From NCBI GenBank assembly GCA_002418775.1, contig DIEU01000060.1, positions 1 through 16,549 on the forward strand: 16,549 nt of DNA, read 5' to 3'. Shown in pieces: positions 6,935 through 14,160 of this stretch. The position numbers and the translations under genes were made by a program. Each line of letters starts with the position of its first letter. Position 1 is the stretch's first letter. The notes beneath the pieces were generated by a model that worked only from the letters and a program-made list of their open reading frames with translations, had not been told where the DNA came from and did not search any database. The stretch is from Firmicutes bacterium UBA5766. GTDB taxonomy: Bacteria > Bacillota > Desulfotomaculia > Desulfotomaculales > Nap2-2B.

Positions 6935-7975
6935 TTAAAACCTCTTTAAACGCGGCGAATGGGTTATTCCCGGAATGCGCCCCCGCTTGGTAACCGGTTT
7001 TCCATCAACTTCCTTCAGATCCATTGTCATATCGATGGGCGGGGCGGATGATATGTAGCTTCCTACTCCGAAAGAATCCGCTCCTGCCCTGTCAAGGACA
7101 ACTATACGTTCAGGCGTTATGCCCCCGCTAACCAGGATTTGGACATATGAAAAGCCACCCAGGTCAAGGCGCGCCCTTATTTCACGGACCAGTGAAGGTG
7201 TAACCCCTCCTCTTTCACTGGGCGTATCCAGCCTGACACCACTTAACCTTTCTTTCAAGGCTTCGGCAACCCTTAAGGTCTCCTCGGCTTCATCCTTGAA
7301 AGTGTCGACCAGTATGATCACCGGCGCCCCCTCGGGCATAATCCGCTGATAGATATCCGCAACCTTTACCGTATCACCCAGAATAAGAATTACGGCATGA
7401 GGCATTGTTCCGGTCGGTTCCCGGCCGGCCAGTTTCGCCCCCAGAATACAGCTCGCTCCATCAGCGCCGCCTATAATAGCGGCCCTTTCCATAACAGGCG
7501 CAATTGCAGGATGCACATGGCGGGCTCCAAAACAAACAACCTTTTTCGTGCCGGCGGCGTCCTTGCACTGCCTGGCGGCCGTTGCCCAACCGCTCGAACT
7601 GGCTAAAATGCCCAATAGGGCTGTTTCAAAAATTCCGAAGTTATCATAGATGCCGCTGATGCGCATAACAACCTCTTTTTCCCGGAATGGCTCGCCCTCC
7701 TGAAGGGACCATAACTCAACGCCCGTATCCTGCAAAAGGTTTTTGACCTCGGGGACGCCTGCCAATATCCCCGAATGGCGAGCGAAAACTTCTGCTGTTA
7801 CCGGAACTTTATCTAACCCGGTTTCTTTTAAAATTTCCCTGGCCTTTACAAAGTAGATATCTGTGGTCCAGCCCTCTTTTATCTCTTGAGCGCTGGCGGA
7901 AAAAAGAAGCCTGTCAGGCGCTATGGCGAGTTCTTCAATTTCCTTTAAGCTCCGCACCGTTTGGAACTGCTCCAC
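6935..7975 (-). CDS. Nicotinate phosphoribosyltransferase family protein
   Basis: A 346-residue member of the nicotinate phosphoribosyltransferase family (COG1488, PncB-like), which joins nicotinate to phosphoribosyl pyrophosphate to make nicotinate mononucleotide in NAD salvage. Visible blocks are GARHVHP (about 150-156), GTMPHA with His193 at the place of the catalytic, transiently phosphorylated histidine, LVDTFKDEAEE (about 222), VRLDTPSERG (about 247-256), VSGGI (282-286) and DSFGVGSYI (300-308). It is the shorter form of the family. The start is GTG 7975, three bases after the ribH stop, with AAGGA upstream inside ribH, implying translational coupling and co-transcription with riboflavin genes. 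Nicotinate as substrate is inferred from the family. Confidence 0.85.
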   Translation of the reverse strand: MEQFQTVRSLKEIEELAIAPDRLLFSASAQEIKEGWTTDIYFVKAREILKETGLDKVPVTAEVFARHSGILAGVPEVKNLLQDTGVELWSLQEGEPFREKEVVMRISGIYDNFGIFETALLGILASSSGWATAARQCKDAAGTKKVVCFGARHVHPAIAPVMERAAIIGGADGASCILGAKLAGREPTGTMPHAVILILGDTVKVADIYQRIMPEGAPVIILVDTFKDEAEETLRVAEALKERLSGVRLDTPSERGGVTPSLVREIRARLDLGGFSYVQILVSGGITPERIVVLDRAGADSFGVGSYISSAPPIDMTMDLKEVDGKPVTKRGRIPGITHSPRLKRF

Positions 7976-7978
7976 AAA

Positions 7979-8458
7979 CTATTCTTCCTTTCCGCCGGAA
8001 ATTCCCTTAAGCAAATTGGCCATTTCGATGGCTGTCTCAGCAGCGCTTCCGCCTTTATTCCCCGCTTTGGTTCCCGCGCGTTCAATAGCCTGTTCGATGC
8101 TGTCAGCAAGGATAATCCCGAATGTGACGGGTACTCCGCTGTCCAGGCTGATTTTGGCGACGCCCCTGGATGCCTGGGTTGCCACATGTTCGAAATGCGG
8201 GGTCGCGCCGCGAATTACAGCGCCGAGGCAAACAACAGCGTCTAAACGCCCAAGATCGATCATTTTGCGGGCTACCGCAGGTATTTCAAAGGCGCCCGGA
8301 ACCCAGGCCACTTCTATATCGTCGTCAGCAACCCCATGGCGCTTCAGTGTATCCAGAGCGCCGCTTAAAAGGCGGTTGGTAATAAATTCGTTGAAACGTC
8401 CGACCACTACCCCGAATTTTAAGCCCTGGCCCATTAAATGACCTTCGTAAACCTTCAA
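7979..8458 (-). CDS. ribH: 6,7-dimethyl-8-ribityllumazine synthase
   Basis: Lumazine synthase condenses the RibA-derived pyrimidine with the RibB-derived dihydroxybutanone phosphate, the penultimate step of riboflavin synthesis. Family marks are GRFNEFIT (about 20-27), the WVPGAFEIP substrate loop (52-60), and GAVIRGATPHFEHV (79-92) with catalytic His88. I start it at TTG 8458, giving 159 residues beginning with the conserved KVYEGHL; the possible TTG at 8482 is upstream of the GGAGGAG site, which correctly precedes 8458. It lies about 30 bases after ribBA and is coupled to the downstream nicotinate phosphoribosyltransferase-like gene. Confidence 0.95.
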   Translation of the reverse strand: MKVYEGHLMGQGLKFGVVVGRFNEFITNRLLSGALDTLKRHGVADDDIEVAWVPGAFEIPAVARKMIDLGRLDAVVCLGAVIRGATPHFEHVATQASRGVAKISLDSGVPVTFGIILADSIEQAIERAGTKAGNKGGSAAETAIEMANLLKGISGGKEE

Positions 8459-8488
8459 CTTTTCTCCTCCTTTTTTAATCAAAAAAAA

Positions 8489-9697
8489 TCAACTGTCCAT
8501 TTCCAACAAATGGCCTAACTTGTTCTTTTTAGTGGATAAATAAAAGCGGTTGTCGGCTCCCGGAGAAATCTCAATGGGAACTCTTTTGATAACCTTCAGG
8601 CCGTATCCCTCAAGTCCGATTATTTTTCGGGGATTATTGGTCATCAGGCGGATTTTTTTCAGGCCGAGGTCCGCCAGAATTTGAGCTCCGATACCATAAT
8701 CCCTCAAGTCAGGCGGAAAGCCGAGTTCTTCATTAGCCTCGACAGTATCCCTTCCCTCGTCCTGAAGCTTATAAGCCCTGATTTTATTTAAAAGGCCTAT
8801 CCCCCGCCCTTCCTGGCGCATGTACAAAAGCACGCCGGCGCCTTCCTTTTCGATCATTTCCAGCGCTGTGATAACCTGATCACCACAGTCGCAGCGCAAC
8901 GAACCAAAAACATCCCCTGTTAGGCACTCCGAGTGAACCCTGACCAGCGGAGCTTCAACGGCGCTTAGATCACCTTTTACCAGCGCAAGATGCCCCTTTC
9001 CGTCAAGGGTGCTCTCATAGGCTACAGCGATGAAATCTCCATACCTGGTGGGAAGCTTTGCCTCGTCAACCTTTCTGATAAGTTTTTCCGTACGCCTCCT
9101 GTATTGAATCAGATCAGCCACGGTAATAATCATTAACCCGTGAAGGCTGCAGAATTTCATCAGGTCATCCACGCGGGCCATTTTCCCATCTTCCCTCATT
9201 ATTTCGCAAATAACCCCGGCCGGAAACAACCCCGCCAGTTTGGCCAGATCCACCGAAGCCTCGGTATGGCCGGCCCGGCGGAGAACGCCGCCTTCCTTGG
9301 CTCTTAAAGGAAAGATATGGCCGGGACGCCTCAAATCATCTGCAGTGGTCGCCGGGTCCAGTATCGCCTTAACTGTGAAAGCGCGCTCAAAAGCCGAAAT
9401 GCCTGTAGTTGTTCCCCTGTGATCGACGGAGACAGTAAAAGCGGTGCCGTGGGGATCGGTGTTATTGGTCACCATGGGCGGCAAATCCAGTTCTTCCAGC
9501 CGCTCGGCCGCTAACGGCATGCACAGGAGCCCCCTGCCATATGTGACCATGAAATTAATCGCTTCAGGTGTGGCCTTTTCAGCGGCCATTACCAGATCTC
9601 CCTCGTTTTCCCGGTCCTGGCCGTCAACCACTACAATCATTTTACCCTGCTGTATTTCCTGAATAGCTTCCTCAATAGTATTAAACTTATATTCCAT
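8489..9697 (-). CDS. ribBA: Bifunctional DHBP synthase / GTP cyclohydrolase II
   Basis: The 402-residue fusion supplies both riboflavin precursors. Residues 1-200 are the 3,4-dihydroxy-2-butanone 4-phosphate synthase (RibB) domain, with DRENEGD (28-34), RPGHIFPL (124-131) and the AGHTEASVDL histidine/threonine site (142-151). Residues 205-402 are GTP cyclohydrolase II (RibA), with zinc ligands Cys258, Cys269 and Cys271 in HSECLTGDVFGSLRCDCG, RQEGRGIGL (294-302), DYGIGAQIL (333-341) and LMTNNPRK (351-358). Both domains look intact. ATG 9697 has a purine-rich site (GGAAAGGG) upstream. It is third in the rib operon, about 40 bases after ribE. Confidence 0.97.
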   Translation of the reverse strand: MEYKFNTIEEAIQEIQQGKMIVVVDGQDRENEGDLVMAAEKATPEAINFMVTYGRGLLCMPLAAERLEELDLPPMVTNNTDPHGTAFTVSVDHRGTTTGISAFERAFTVKAILDPATTADDLRRPGHIFPLRAKEGGVLRRAGHTEASVDLAKLAGLFPAGVICEIMREDGKMARVDDLMKFCSLHGLMIITVADLIQYRRRTEKLIRKVDEAKLPTRYGDFIAVAYESTLDGKGHLALVKGDLSAVEAPLVRVHSECLTGDVFGSLRCDCGDQVITALEMIEKEGAGVLLYMRQEGRGIGLLNKIRAYKLQDEGRDTVEANEELGFPPDLRDYGIGAQILADLGLKKIRLMTNNPRKIIGLEGYGLKVIKRVPIEISPGADNRFYLSTKKNKLGHLLEMDS

Positions 9698-9738
9698 CGC
9701 CTTTTTCCCTTTCCAAAAAACTTTTTACCAGGCCTTTT

Positions 9739-10404
9739 CTATAAGAATCCCTGCTCGCCAAGAAAAGACAATGATATTCCATCCTTTTTCTCCCCGGCAG
9801 CCGGCCGGCCGTTTAGGCCGTTTAGTAAAAATTTTTCTATATACTTCCCGATCAGATCCGCTTCGAGATTTACGGTATCCCCCGGGCCTTTATAACCCAG
9901 TGTAGTATTCCCGGCAGTATGAGGTATAATCGAGACCCTGAAACTTTGCTCATTACAATTTACAACGGTAAGACTTATGCCGTCAACAGCAACCGAACCT
10001 TTTTTAATTAAATAACGCGTTACCTCGACAGGGGCCGAAATATCAAATACCAGGGCCAGATCTTCCGCTCTTTTCCCTGAAATGACACCGGCTCCGTCAA
10101 TATGACCGCTGACCAAATGCCCGCCCAGGCGGCTGTCCAAACGCATCGCCCGCTCAAGATTCAACATGTCTCCGGGGGCCAGTTTGCCCAGGTTGGACTT
10201 GGCCAGGGTTTCAGCCATAACATCCGCTGTAAAGAAACCTTCTCCAAGCTTTGTAACCGTAAGGCAGACACCATTGACAGCTATGCTGTCCCCCTTGCGC
10301 GCCTGCTTTAAGACCTGCCCGGCTTTAATTTTTAATCCCGCCGAGGCCGGCCCCCGCACAATTGTGATAAGTTGGCCAAGTTCCTCTACCAGACCAGTAA
10401 ACAG
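9739..10404 (-). CDS. ribE: Riboflavin synthase alpha chain, apparent CTG start
   Basis: Riboflavin synthase dismutates two 6,7-dimethyl-8-ribityllumazine molecules into riboflavin. The product has the two lumazine-binding repeats: FTGLVEELGQ and NGVCLTV (about 44-50) with GHLVSGHIDG (95-104) in the first, and DGISLTV (141-147) with PHTAGNTT in the second. The family N-terminus MFTGLVEELG is present, but its first codon is CTG (10402-10404). No in-frame ATG, GTG or TTG lies between it and the upstream stop, and GGGGTG sits 7 bases before it. A start at GTG 10359 would lose 15 conserved residues of the first barrel. The C-terminus (ADLIGKYIEK onward) carries about 30 residues ending in FLGEQGF. 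The gap after ribD is 30 bases. Confidence 0.92.
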   Translation of the reverse strand: MFTGLVEELGQLITIVRGPASAGLKIKAGQVLKQARKGDSIAVNGVCLTVTKLGEGFFTADVMAETLAKSNLGKLAPGDMLNLERAMRLDSRLGGHLVSGHIDGAGVISGKRAEDLALVFDISAPVEVTRYLIKKGSVAVDGISLTVVNCNEQSFRVSIIPHTAGNTTLGYKGPGDTVNLEADLIGKYIEKFLLNGLNGRPAAGEKKDGISLSFLGEQGFL

Positions 10405-10434
10405 TTCAATGCACCCCGATCTTAATCATGTTAA

Positions 10435-11535
10435 TTATTTCAGGTACCCCTCCAGACAGATATCATAACCAAACTGCGTCACAGTTAAGTTTTCAATCTG
10501 CCGGGCTTCCGCCATCAGTGTTATTCCCGGTCCTCCTACAGGGCCCGGAGACAGACGCCCGCCGACTATTTTAGGGGCGATAAACCAGATTATTTTATCC
10601 ACCAGGCCGCTTTCCAAAGCTGAAGCGTTTATTTCTCCTCCCCCTTCAATCATCACACTGGTAATCTCCCGCCTGGCCAATTCCGCCATCAACCATTTTA
10701 AATCTACACGGGGCCCGTCTCCAGGCACGACAAGTACTTCCGCTCCCGCTTCTTTCAACCGGGCAATCTTCTGTGCGCCGGCGCGCCCGGTTGTTGCTAT
10801 AATCGTCGGCGCTTCCGCCAGCTGCGAGAGCACAAGGGAATTTACCGGAGTGCGGGCCAGGCTATCCACTACAATCCGTACCGGATTTTTCCTTTTTTCT
10901 CCCGGCAGCCGGACCGTAAGAAGCGGGTCATCAGCCAGCACGGTATTAATACCCACCAGAACGACATCGTACAGACTGCGCAAAACATGGACCCGGCTGC
11001 GGGCTTCAGGACCTGTAACCCAACGCGAATCCCCCGTACGGGCAGCAATTTTACCGTCTAAGCTCATCGCCGCCTTTAATACTACAAAAGGACTGCCCGT
11101 AGTAATATATTTGATGAAAACTTCGTTTAAAAGAAGCGCTTCATCCTCTAAAACCCCTGTCCTGACTTCTACATTGCGCTGTTCAAGATAAGAAATCCCC
11201 CTGCCGCAGACCAGCGGGTTGGGATCAGCCATTGCAATGACAACCCTGCTTATACCGGCCTCAACAACGGCATTTGCGCAAGGGCCGGTCCGGCCGTAAT
11301 GACTGCAGGGTTCCAAATTTACATAAAGTGTGGCGCCCCTGGCTTTTTCACCTGCATTGTCAAGCGCGATAATCTCGGCGTGAGGGCTCCCAGCCTTCTG
11401 GTGGTAACCTTCCCCGGCCACCTGGCCGTCCTTGACAACCACCGCCCCGACCATAGGGTTAGGGCTTGTTTTCCCCCTGCCCAGTATGGCAAGTTCCAAA
11501 GCCCTTCCCATATAAAGCCTGTCTTGATCATTCAT
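10435..11535 (-). CDS. ribD: Bifunctional riboflavin deaminase/reductase
   Basis: RibD deaminates and then reduces the pyrimidine intermediate of riboflavin synthesis. The N-terminal deaminase (about 1-140) has TSPNPMVGAVVV, the zinc site HAE (52-54) and PCSHYGRTGPC (76-86, with Cys77 and Cys86). The C-terminal reductase follows, with KAAMSLDGKIA, SRWVTG, VGINTVLADDPLL and the EGGGEINASALESG block. About 366 residues is the usual length. I chose ATG 11535; TTG 11544 is a possible in-frame alternative. The nearest strong Shine-Dalgarno (GGAGG, 11559-11563) is about 23 bases away, inside the loop of the riboswitch terminator hairpin; closer is only GGGG at 11548-11551. First gene of the rib operon. 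Confidence 0.95.
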   Translation of the reverse strand: MNDQDRLYMGRALELAILGRGKTSPNPMVGAVVVKDGQVAGEGYHQKAGSPHAEIIALDNAGEKARGATLYVNLEPCSHYGRTGPCANAVVEAGISRVVIAMADPNPLVCGRGISYLEQRNVEVRTGVLEDEALLLNEVFIKYITTGSPFVVLKAAMSLDGKIAARTGDSRWVTGPEARSRVHVLRSLYDVVLVGINTVLADDPLLTVRLPGEKRKNPVRIVVDSLARTPVNSLVLSQLAEAPTIIATTGRAGAQKIARLKEAGAEVLVVPGDGPRVDLKWLMAELARREITSVMIEGGGEINASALESGLVDKIIWFIAPKIVGGRLSPGPVGGPGITLMAEARQIENLTVTQFGYDICLEGYLK

Positions 11536-11546
11536 AAATAACAAAA

Positions 11547-11568
11547 GCCCCGTAAAAACCTCCGGGGC
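11547..11568 (-). terminator. Terminator hairpin of the FMN riboswitch
   Basis: On the minus strand GCCCCG (11563-11568) pairs with CGGGGC (11547-11552) around a 10-base loop and is followed by TTTTGTTATTT. It stands between the FMN aptamer and ribD, the expected place for the expression platform. The loop holds a GGAGG motif, so the hairpin may also affect translation of ribD. Confidence 0.75.
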
Positions 11569-11620
11569 AAAAGTATAACTTTACTCATCCTTTAAAAAAT
11601 AAGGAGCTAAAGCCTTAAAA

Positions 11621-11746
11621 CCTTCTCCCATCCAGACTGTTACTGTCGGCCCTGGATTTTCACCAGGTCAGCCACTGAGGCTAGCGGGCTCAAAGCCTGA
11701 ACGCTTCTCACCGCCGATAGGGAATTCCACCCGTCCCCGAAGGTGT
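11621..11746 (-). ncRNA. FMN riboswitch (RFN element)
   Basis: Read on the minus strand, the conserved RFN segments occur in order: CTTCGGGGACGGGTGGAATT, CCCTATCGGCGGTGAG, GAGCCCGC, TGACCTGGTGAAAATCCAGG, GCCGACAGTAACAGTCTGGA and TGGGAGAAGG. The two outer ends (CACCTTC, GAGAAGG) pair to close the six-helix aptamer. It senses flavin mononucleotide and lowers expression of the downstream ribD-ribE-ribBA-ribH transcript through the hairpin at 11547-11568. It starts only a few bases after the predicted transcription start. Confidence 0.97.
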
Positions 11747-11761
11747 TCTTTTTTTATAAAT

Positions 11762-11791
11762 ATTATAAAACCAATCTCAAGCGAATGTCAA
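11762..11791 (-). promoter_or_regulatory. Consensus sigma-A promoter of the rib operon
   Basis: On the minus strand a perfect TTGACA (11786-11791) and a perfect TATAAT (11762-11767) are separated by 18 bases. Initiation near 11755 places the FMN aptamer at the very 5' end of the transcript. The promoter starts 14 bases after the stop codon of the upstream GntR-type gene, and I see no terminator between them. Confidence 0.85.
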
Positions 11792-11804
11792 TAATTCGAC
11801 GAAT

Positions 11805-12470
11805 TTAGAGGTATTTACTTGAACTTTCCGGTGGGGCATTGTTCACAAGTTCGTATAATTTCTCCTTTTGTTCCGGAGGAGTAATAAGAATTAAAACATC
11901 CCCGCTGTAAATGACAGTATCGGCCTGCGGTGAAAGGATTTCTTCCCCGCCGCGGTAAACAGACAGTACCGTTGCTCCGGTCTTTGTCCTGAATTCCGCC
12001 TCGGCCAGTGTTTTACCGACAAGAGCCGAACTGGGCGACACCCTTATTTCTTCAACGCGCTGCAGGTTGCCGGCCATTTTTAAAGTATAATCCAGCAGTT
12101 CATTCATCAGCTTTTCGATTTCCTGGTCGATGATTTCTCTTTCCTTAAGCAGGCCGTGCAACTTTTCCTGCATGCCCCGCAGCACTTTCCGGTGGCCGTA
12201 CTCGGTTAAAAAGACCTCGGCTGCCTTCTGGGACTGAACTATAACCCCAACTCCGGGAACAACGCCGACAATACCGGTTTCCTGAAGAAGAGTCAAAGCC
12301 CGGCGGATCGTTTCAGGTGATACACTGTACTTTCCTGCCAGGGTAGACCTCCCGAACACCTTCTGGCCTTCCCTGTACTCTCCATGTACGATACGTGTTG
12401 CTATATCAACCGCAATAGTGGCATACCTTGCTAAAACCTGGGTTTCCTGCCCCTCCAATGCTGTATCCAC
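11805..12470 (-). CDS. GntR-type regulator with C-terminal RCK_C domain (BusR-like)
   Basis: A 221-residue transcription regulator. Residues about 13-80 are a GntR winged helix-turn-helix (SRxxLAxxYxVSPETIRRAL-like, then TGIVGVVPGVGVIV). About 95-135 is a charged coiled coil. About 138-210 is an RCK_C/TrkA_C domain (VSPSSALVGKTLAEAEF...GATVLSVYRGGE...GDVLILITPPE). This domain order is that of BusR, which binds cyclic di-AMP through RCK_C and represses osmolyte uptake genes in streptococci and lactococci. That ligand and targets are only inferred here; no osmolyte or potassium transporter is in the window. GTG 12470 abuts its GAAGGGG site, so TTG 12458, 9 bases after GGGGTGG, may be the true start. 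A likely promoter with an extended -10 lies upstream. Confidence 0.85.
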   Translation of the reverse strand: MDTALEGQETQVLARYATIAVDIATRIVHGEYREGQKVFGRSTLAGKYSVSPETIRRALTLLQETGIVGVVPGVGVIVQSQKAAEVFLTEYGHRKVLRGMQEKLHGLLKEREIIDQEIEKLMNELLDYTLKMAGNLQRVEEIRVSPSSALVGKTLAEAEFRTKTGATVLSVYRGGEEILSPQADTVIYSGDVLILITPPEQKEKLYELVNNAPPESSSKYL

Positions 12471-12495
12471 CCCTTCATATTCTTATGACGCCATC

Positions 12496-12504
12496 ATTAT
12501 ATCA
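12496..12504 (-). promoter_or_regulatory. Extended -10 promoter of the GntR-type gene
   Basis: The minus strand reads TGATATAAT: a perfect TATAAT (12496-12501) preceded by TGn. No good -35 hexamer is present at 16-18 bases, which is acceptable for extended -10 promoters. Initiation near 12489 gives a leader of about 20-30 bases. Confidence 0.5.
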
Positions 12505-12589
12505 TTTAAAACCCCTAACAAAAAGATTTCTCATTTAATGCTAAAATAACCTAAATTTCGACATCAAACACAAGAGCCTCCTTGTATTT

Positions 12590-12630
12590 AAAAAAAGACC
12601 TGGGAAAACCGTTCAAAGCTTTCCCAGGTC
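12590..12630 (-). terminator. Intrinsic terminator of the thiolase gene
   Basis: A perfect 11-bp stem (gacctgggaaa 12597-12607 with tttcccaggtc 12620-12630) is followed on the minus strand by seven T residues (12590-12596). It begins about 30 bases after the thiolase stop codon. Confidence 0.9.
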
Positions 12631-12662
12631 CATCTTGCCTTGTTTTGTTTATTATCAGCCAG

Positions 12663-13955
12663 TTATTTTCTTTCCAAAATCATCGCCGCTCCCTGGCCGC
12701 CGCCGATGCACATCGTCGCCAGGCCAAGCTTCTGATTATTACGCTTCATTTCGTGGATCAGGGTAACAACCAGCCTTGCTCCCGCACATCCGATTGGATG
12801 CCCCAGGGATATGCCGCTGCCGAGCAGGTTGGTGTTGTCAAGGCTTAAGCCAAGTTCCCGTATGCAGCCGATTGCCTGGGCGGCAAAGGCCTCGTTTAGT
12901 TCGATAACATCCATGTCTGCGAGAGAAAGGCCGGTCTTGCTGAAAAGCTTCTTTACAGCCGGGACAGGGCCAAGACCCATATAAGCAGGATCAATAGCGC
13001 CTCCCGCAAAGCCCCTGAAAGTGGCCAGCGGCTGCAATCCCAACTCCCTGGCTTTATCCGCCGTCATCATCAGCACAGCGGCGGCGGCGTCATTTATACC
13101 TGAAGCGTTTCCCGCTGTAACAGTGCCGTCCTTGCGGAAAGCCGGGGCCATCTTGGACATTTTCTCCAGGGAGGTGTCCATAGGCCTTTCATCTGTGTCG
13201 AATACAACCGGGTCACCTTTTCTCTGGGGAATAACCACAGGGACTATCTCCTCTTTAAAAAGGCCTTCCTTGATGGCTTTCCGGGCGCGCTGGTGACTCA
13301 AAAGGCCCAGTTCGTCCTGCTCTAAACGGGTGACGCCGTACTTTGCGGCAATGTTTTCCGCAGTGTTGCCCATGTGGTAACCGTAGAATATCTCCCAGAC
13401 CCCGTCTAAAACCATCATGTCAAGCATTTCTCCCCTGGATGTAACATCCATCCGGTAGCCCCAGCGGGCTTTGGGAAGAATATAGGGGGCGCAGCTCATG
13501 CTTTCCATCCCGCCGGCAATAACAACTTCCGCGTCGCCGGTTAAGATTGCCTGCGCTCCCAGGGCAATGGCCTTCAGCCCTGAAGCGCATACCTTGTTGA
13601 CGGTGAAAACGTTTGTTTCCTTAGGAATGCCGCCGAAAATTGCCGCCTGCCGGGCAGGGTTCTGCCCCTGGCCTCCCTGGAGAACATTACCCATGATAAC
13701 TTCATCAACCTGGATTTCAGGCAGGGAATCATCCCAATCGTAAGCTTTCTTTTCCAGATCGGGCATTTCCATGCCTTTTAAAGCCTCGGGCGCAAAACTC
13801 ATCAGTTCCGGTCCCGACTTTGGCCTTAATCCCGCCCGCTTCAGCGATTCCCTGATCACCAGAGCGCCCAGTTTAAACGCAGGCACGTCCTTCAAAGTGG
13901 CGCCAAAAGTACCGATCGGTGTTCTTGCTCCGCTGACAATTACTACTTCTTTCAT
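12663..13955 (-). CDS. Acetyl-CoA acetyltransferase (thiolase) with an N-terminal insertion
   Basis: Thiolase interconverts two acetyl-CoA and acetoacetyl-CoA, or thiolytically cleaves longer 3-ketoacyl-CoA. Catalytic residues are all present: nucleophile Cys123 in NKVCASGLKA, NEAF (354-357), His386 in GHPIGCAGAR and Cys416 in CIGGGQG. At 430 residues it is about 38 longer than common biosynthetic thiolases (about 392); the excess is an insertion at about residues 44-81, between AGL and VDEVIMGNVLQ, rich in acidic residues and Trp-Asp. The start is ATG 13955, with GGGAGG about 13 bases upstream, a little far. It is monocistronic, with its own promoter and terminator. Direction (degradation or synthesis) cannot be told from sequence. 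Confidence 0.93.
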   Translation of the reverse strand: MKEVVIVSGARTPIGTFGATLKDVPAFKLGALVIRESLKRAGLRPKSGPELMSFAPEALKGMEMPDLEKKAYDWDDSLPEIQVDEVIMGNVLQGGQGQNPARQAAIFGGIPKETNVFTVNKVCASGLKAIALGAQAILTGDAEVVIAGGMESMSCAPYILPKARWGYRMDVTSRGEMLDMMVLDGVWEIFYGYHMGNTAENIAAKYGVTRLEQDELGLLSHQRARKAIKEGLFKEEIVPVVIPQRKGDPVVFDTDERPMDTSLEKMSKMAPAFRKDGTVTAGNASGINDAAAAVLMMTADKARELGLQPLATFRGFAGGAIDPAYMGLGPVPAVKKLFSKTGLSLADMDVIELNEAFAAQAIGCIRELGLSLDNTNLLGSGISLGHPIGCAGARLVVTLIHEMKRNNQKLGLATMCIGGGQGAAMILERK

Positions 13956-13980
13956 TATTCGAACCTAACCTCCCTTAATT

Positions 13981-14004
13981 AGATACAAAATCTCCAAAGT
14001 ATCT
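13981..14004. promoter_or_regulatory. Spaced palindrome in the thiolase leader
   Basis: AGATAC (13981-13986) and GTATCT (13999-14004) form a perfect 6-bp inverted repeat with a 12-base spacer, located between the predicted transcription start (about 14027) and the thiolase start codon. It could be a repressor operator or a leader hairpin. Short enough to be chance. Confidence 0.25.
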
Positions 14005-14033
14005 GATATTTAGATGCAAAAACTTTACAACAA

Positions 14034-14062
14034 ATTATAACAAACCAGGCTTTTTAACGCAA
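14034..14062 (-). promoter_or_regulatory. Probable sigma-A promoter of the thiolase gene
   Basis: On the minus strand TTGCGT (14057-14062), 17 bases, then a perfect TATAAT (14034-14039). Initiation near 14027 gives a leader of about 70 bases that contains the 13981-14004 palindrome. Confidence 0.5.
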
Positions 14063-14160
14063 TAATAAAAGCTCGCCGTAAAAACGTTGTAAAAACCGCT
14101 GCTAAAACGCATAGACAGGCGCCGGCCGGTGGAAAATATTACTTATGGAGGAGGTATGGC

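Noticed and set aside
7923..8441. 172-codon plus-strand frame opposite ribH
   Set aside because: Antisense to a fully conserved ribH, Ser/Pro/Arg-rich shadow composition, no binding site.
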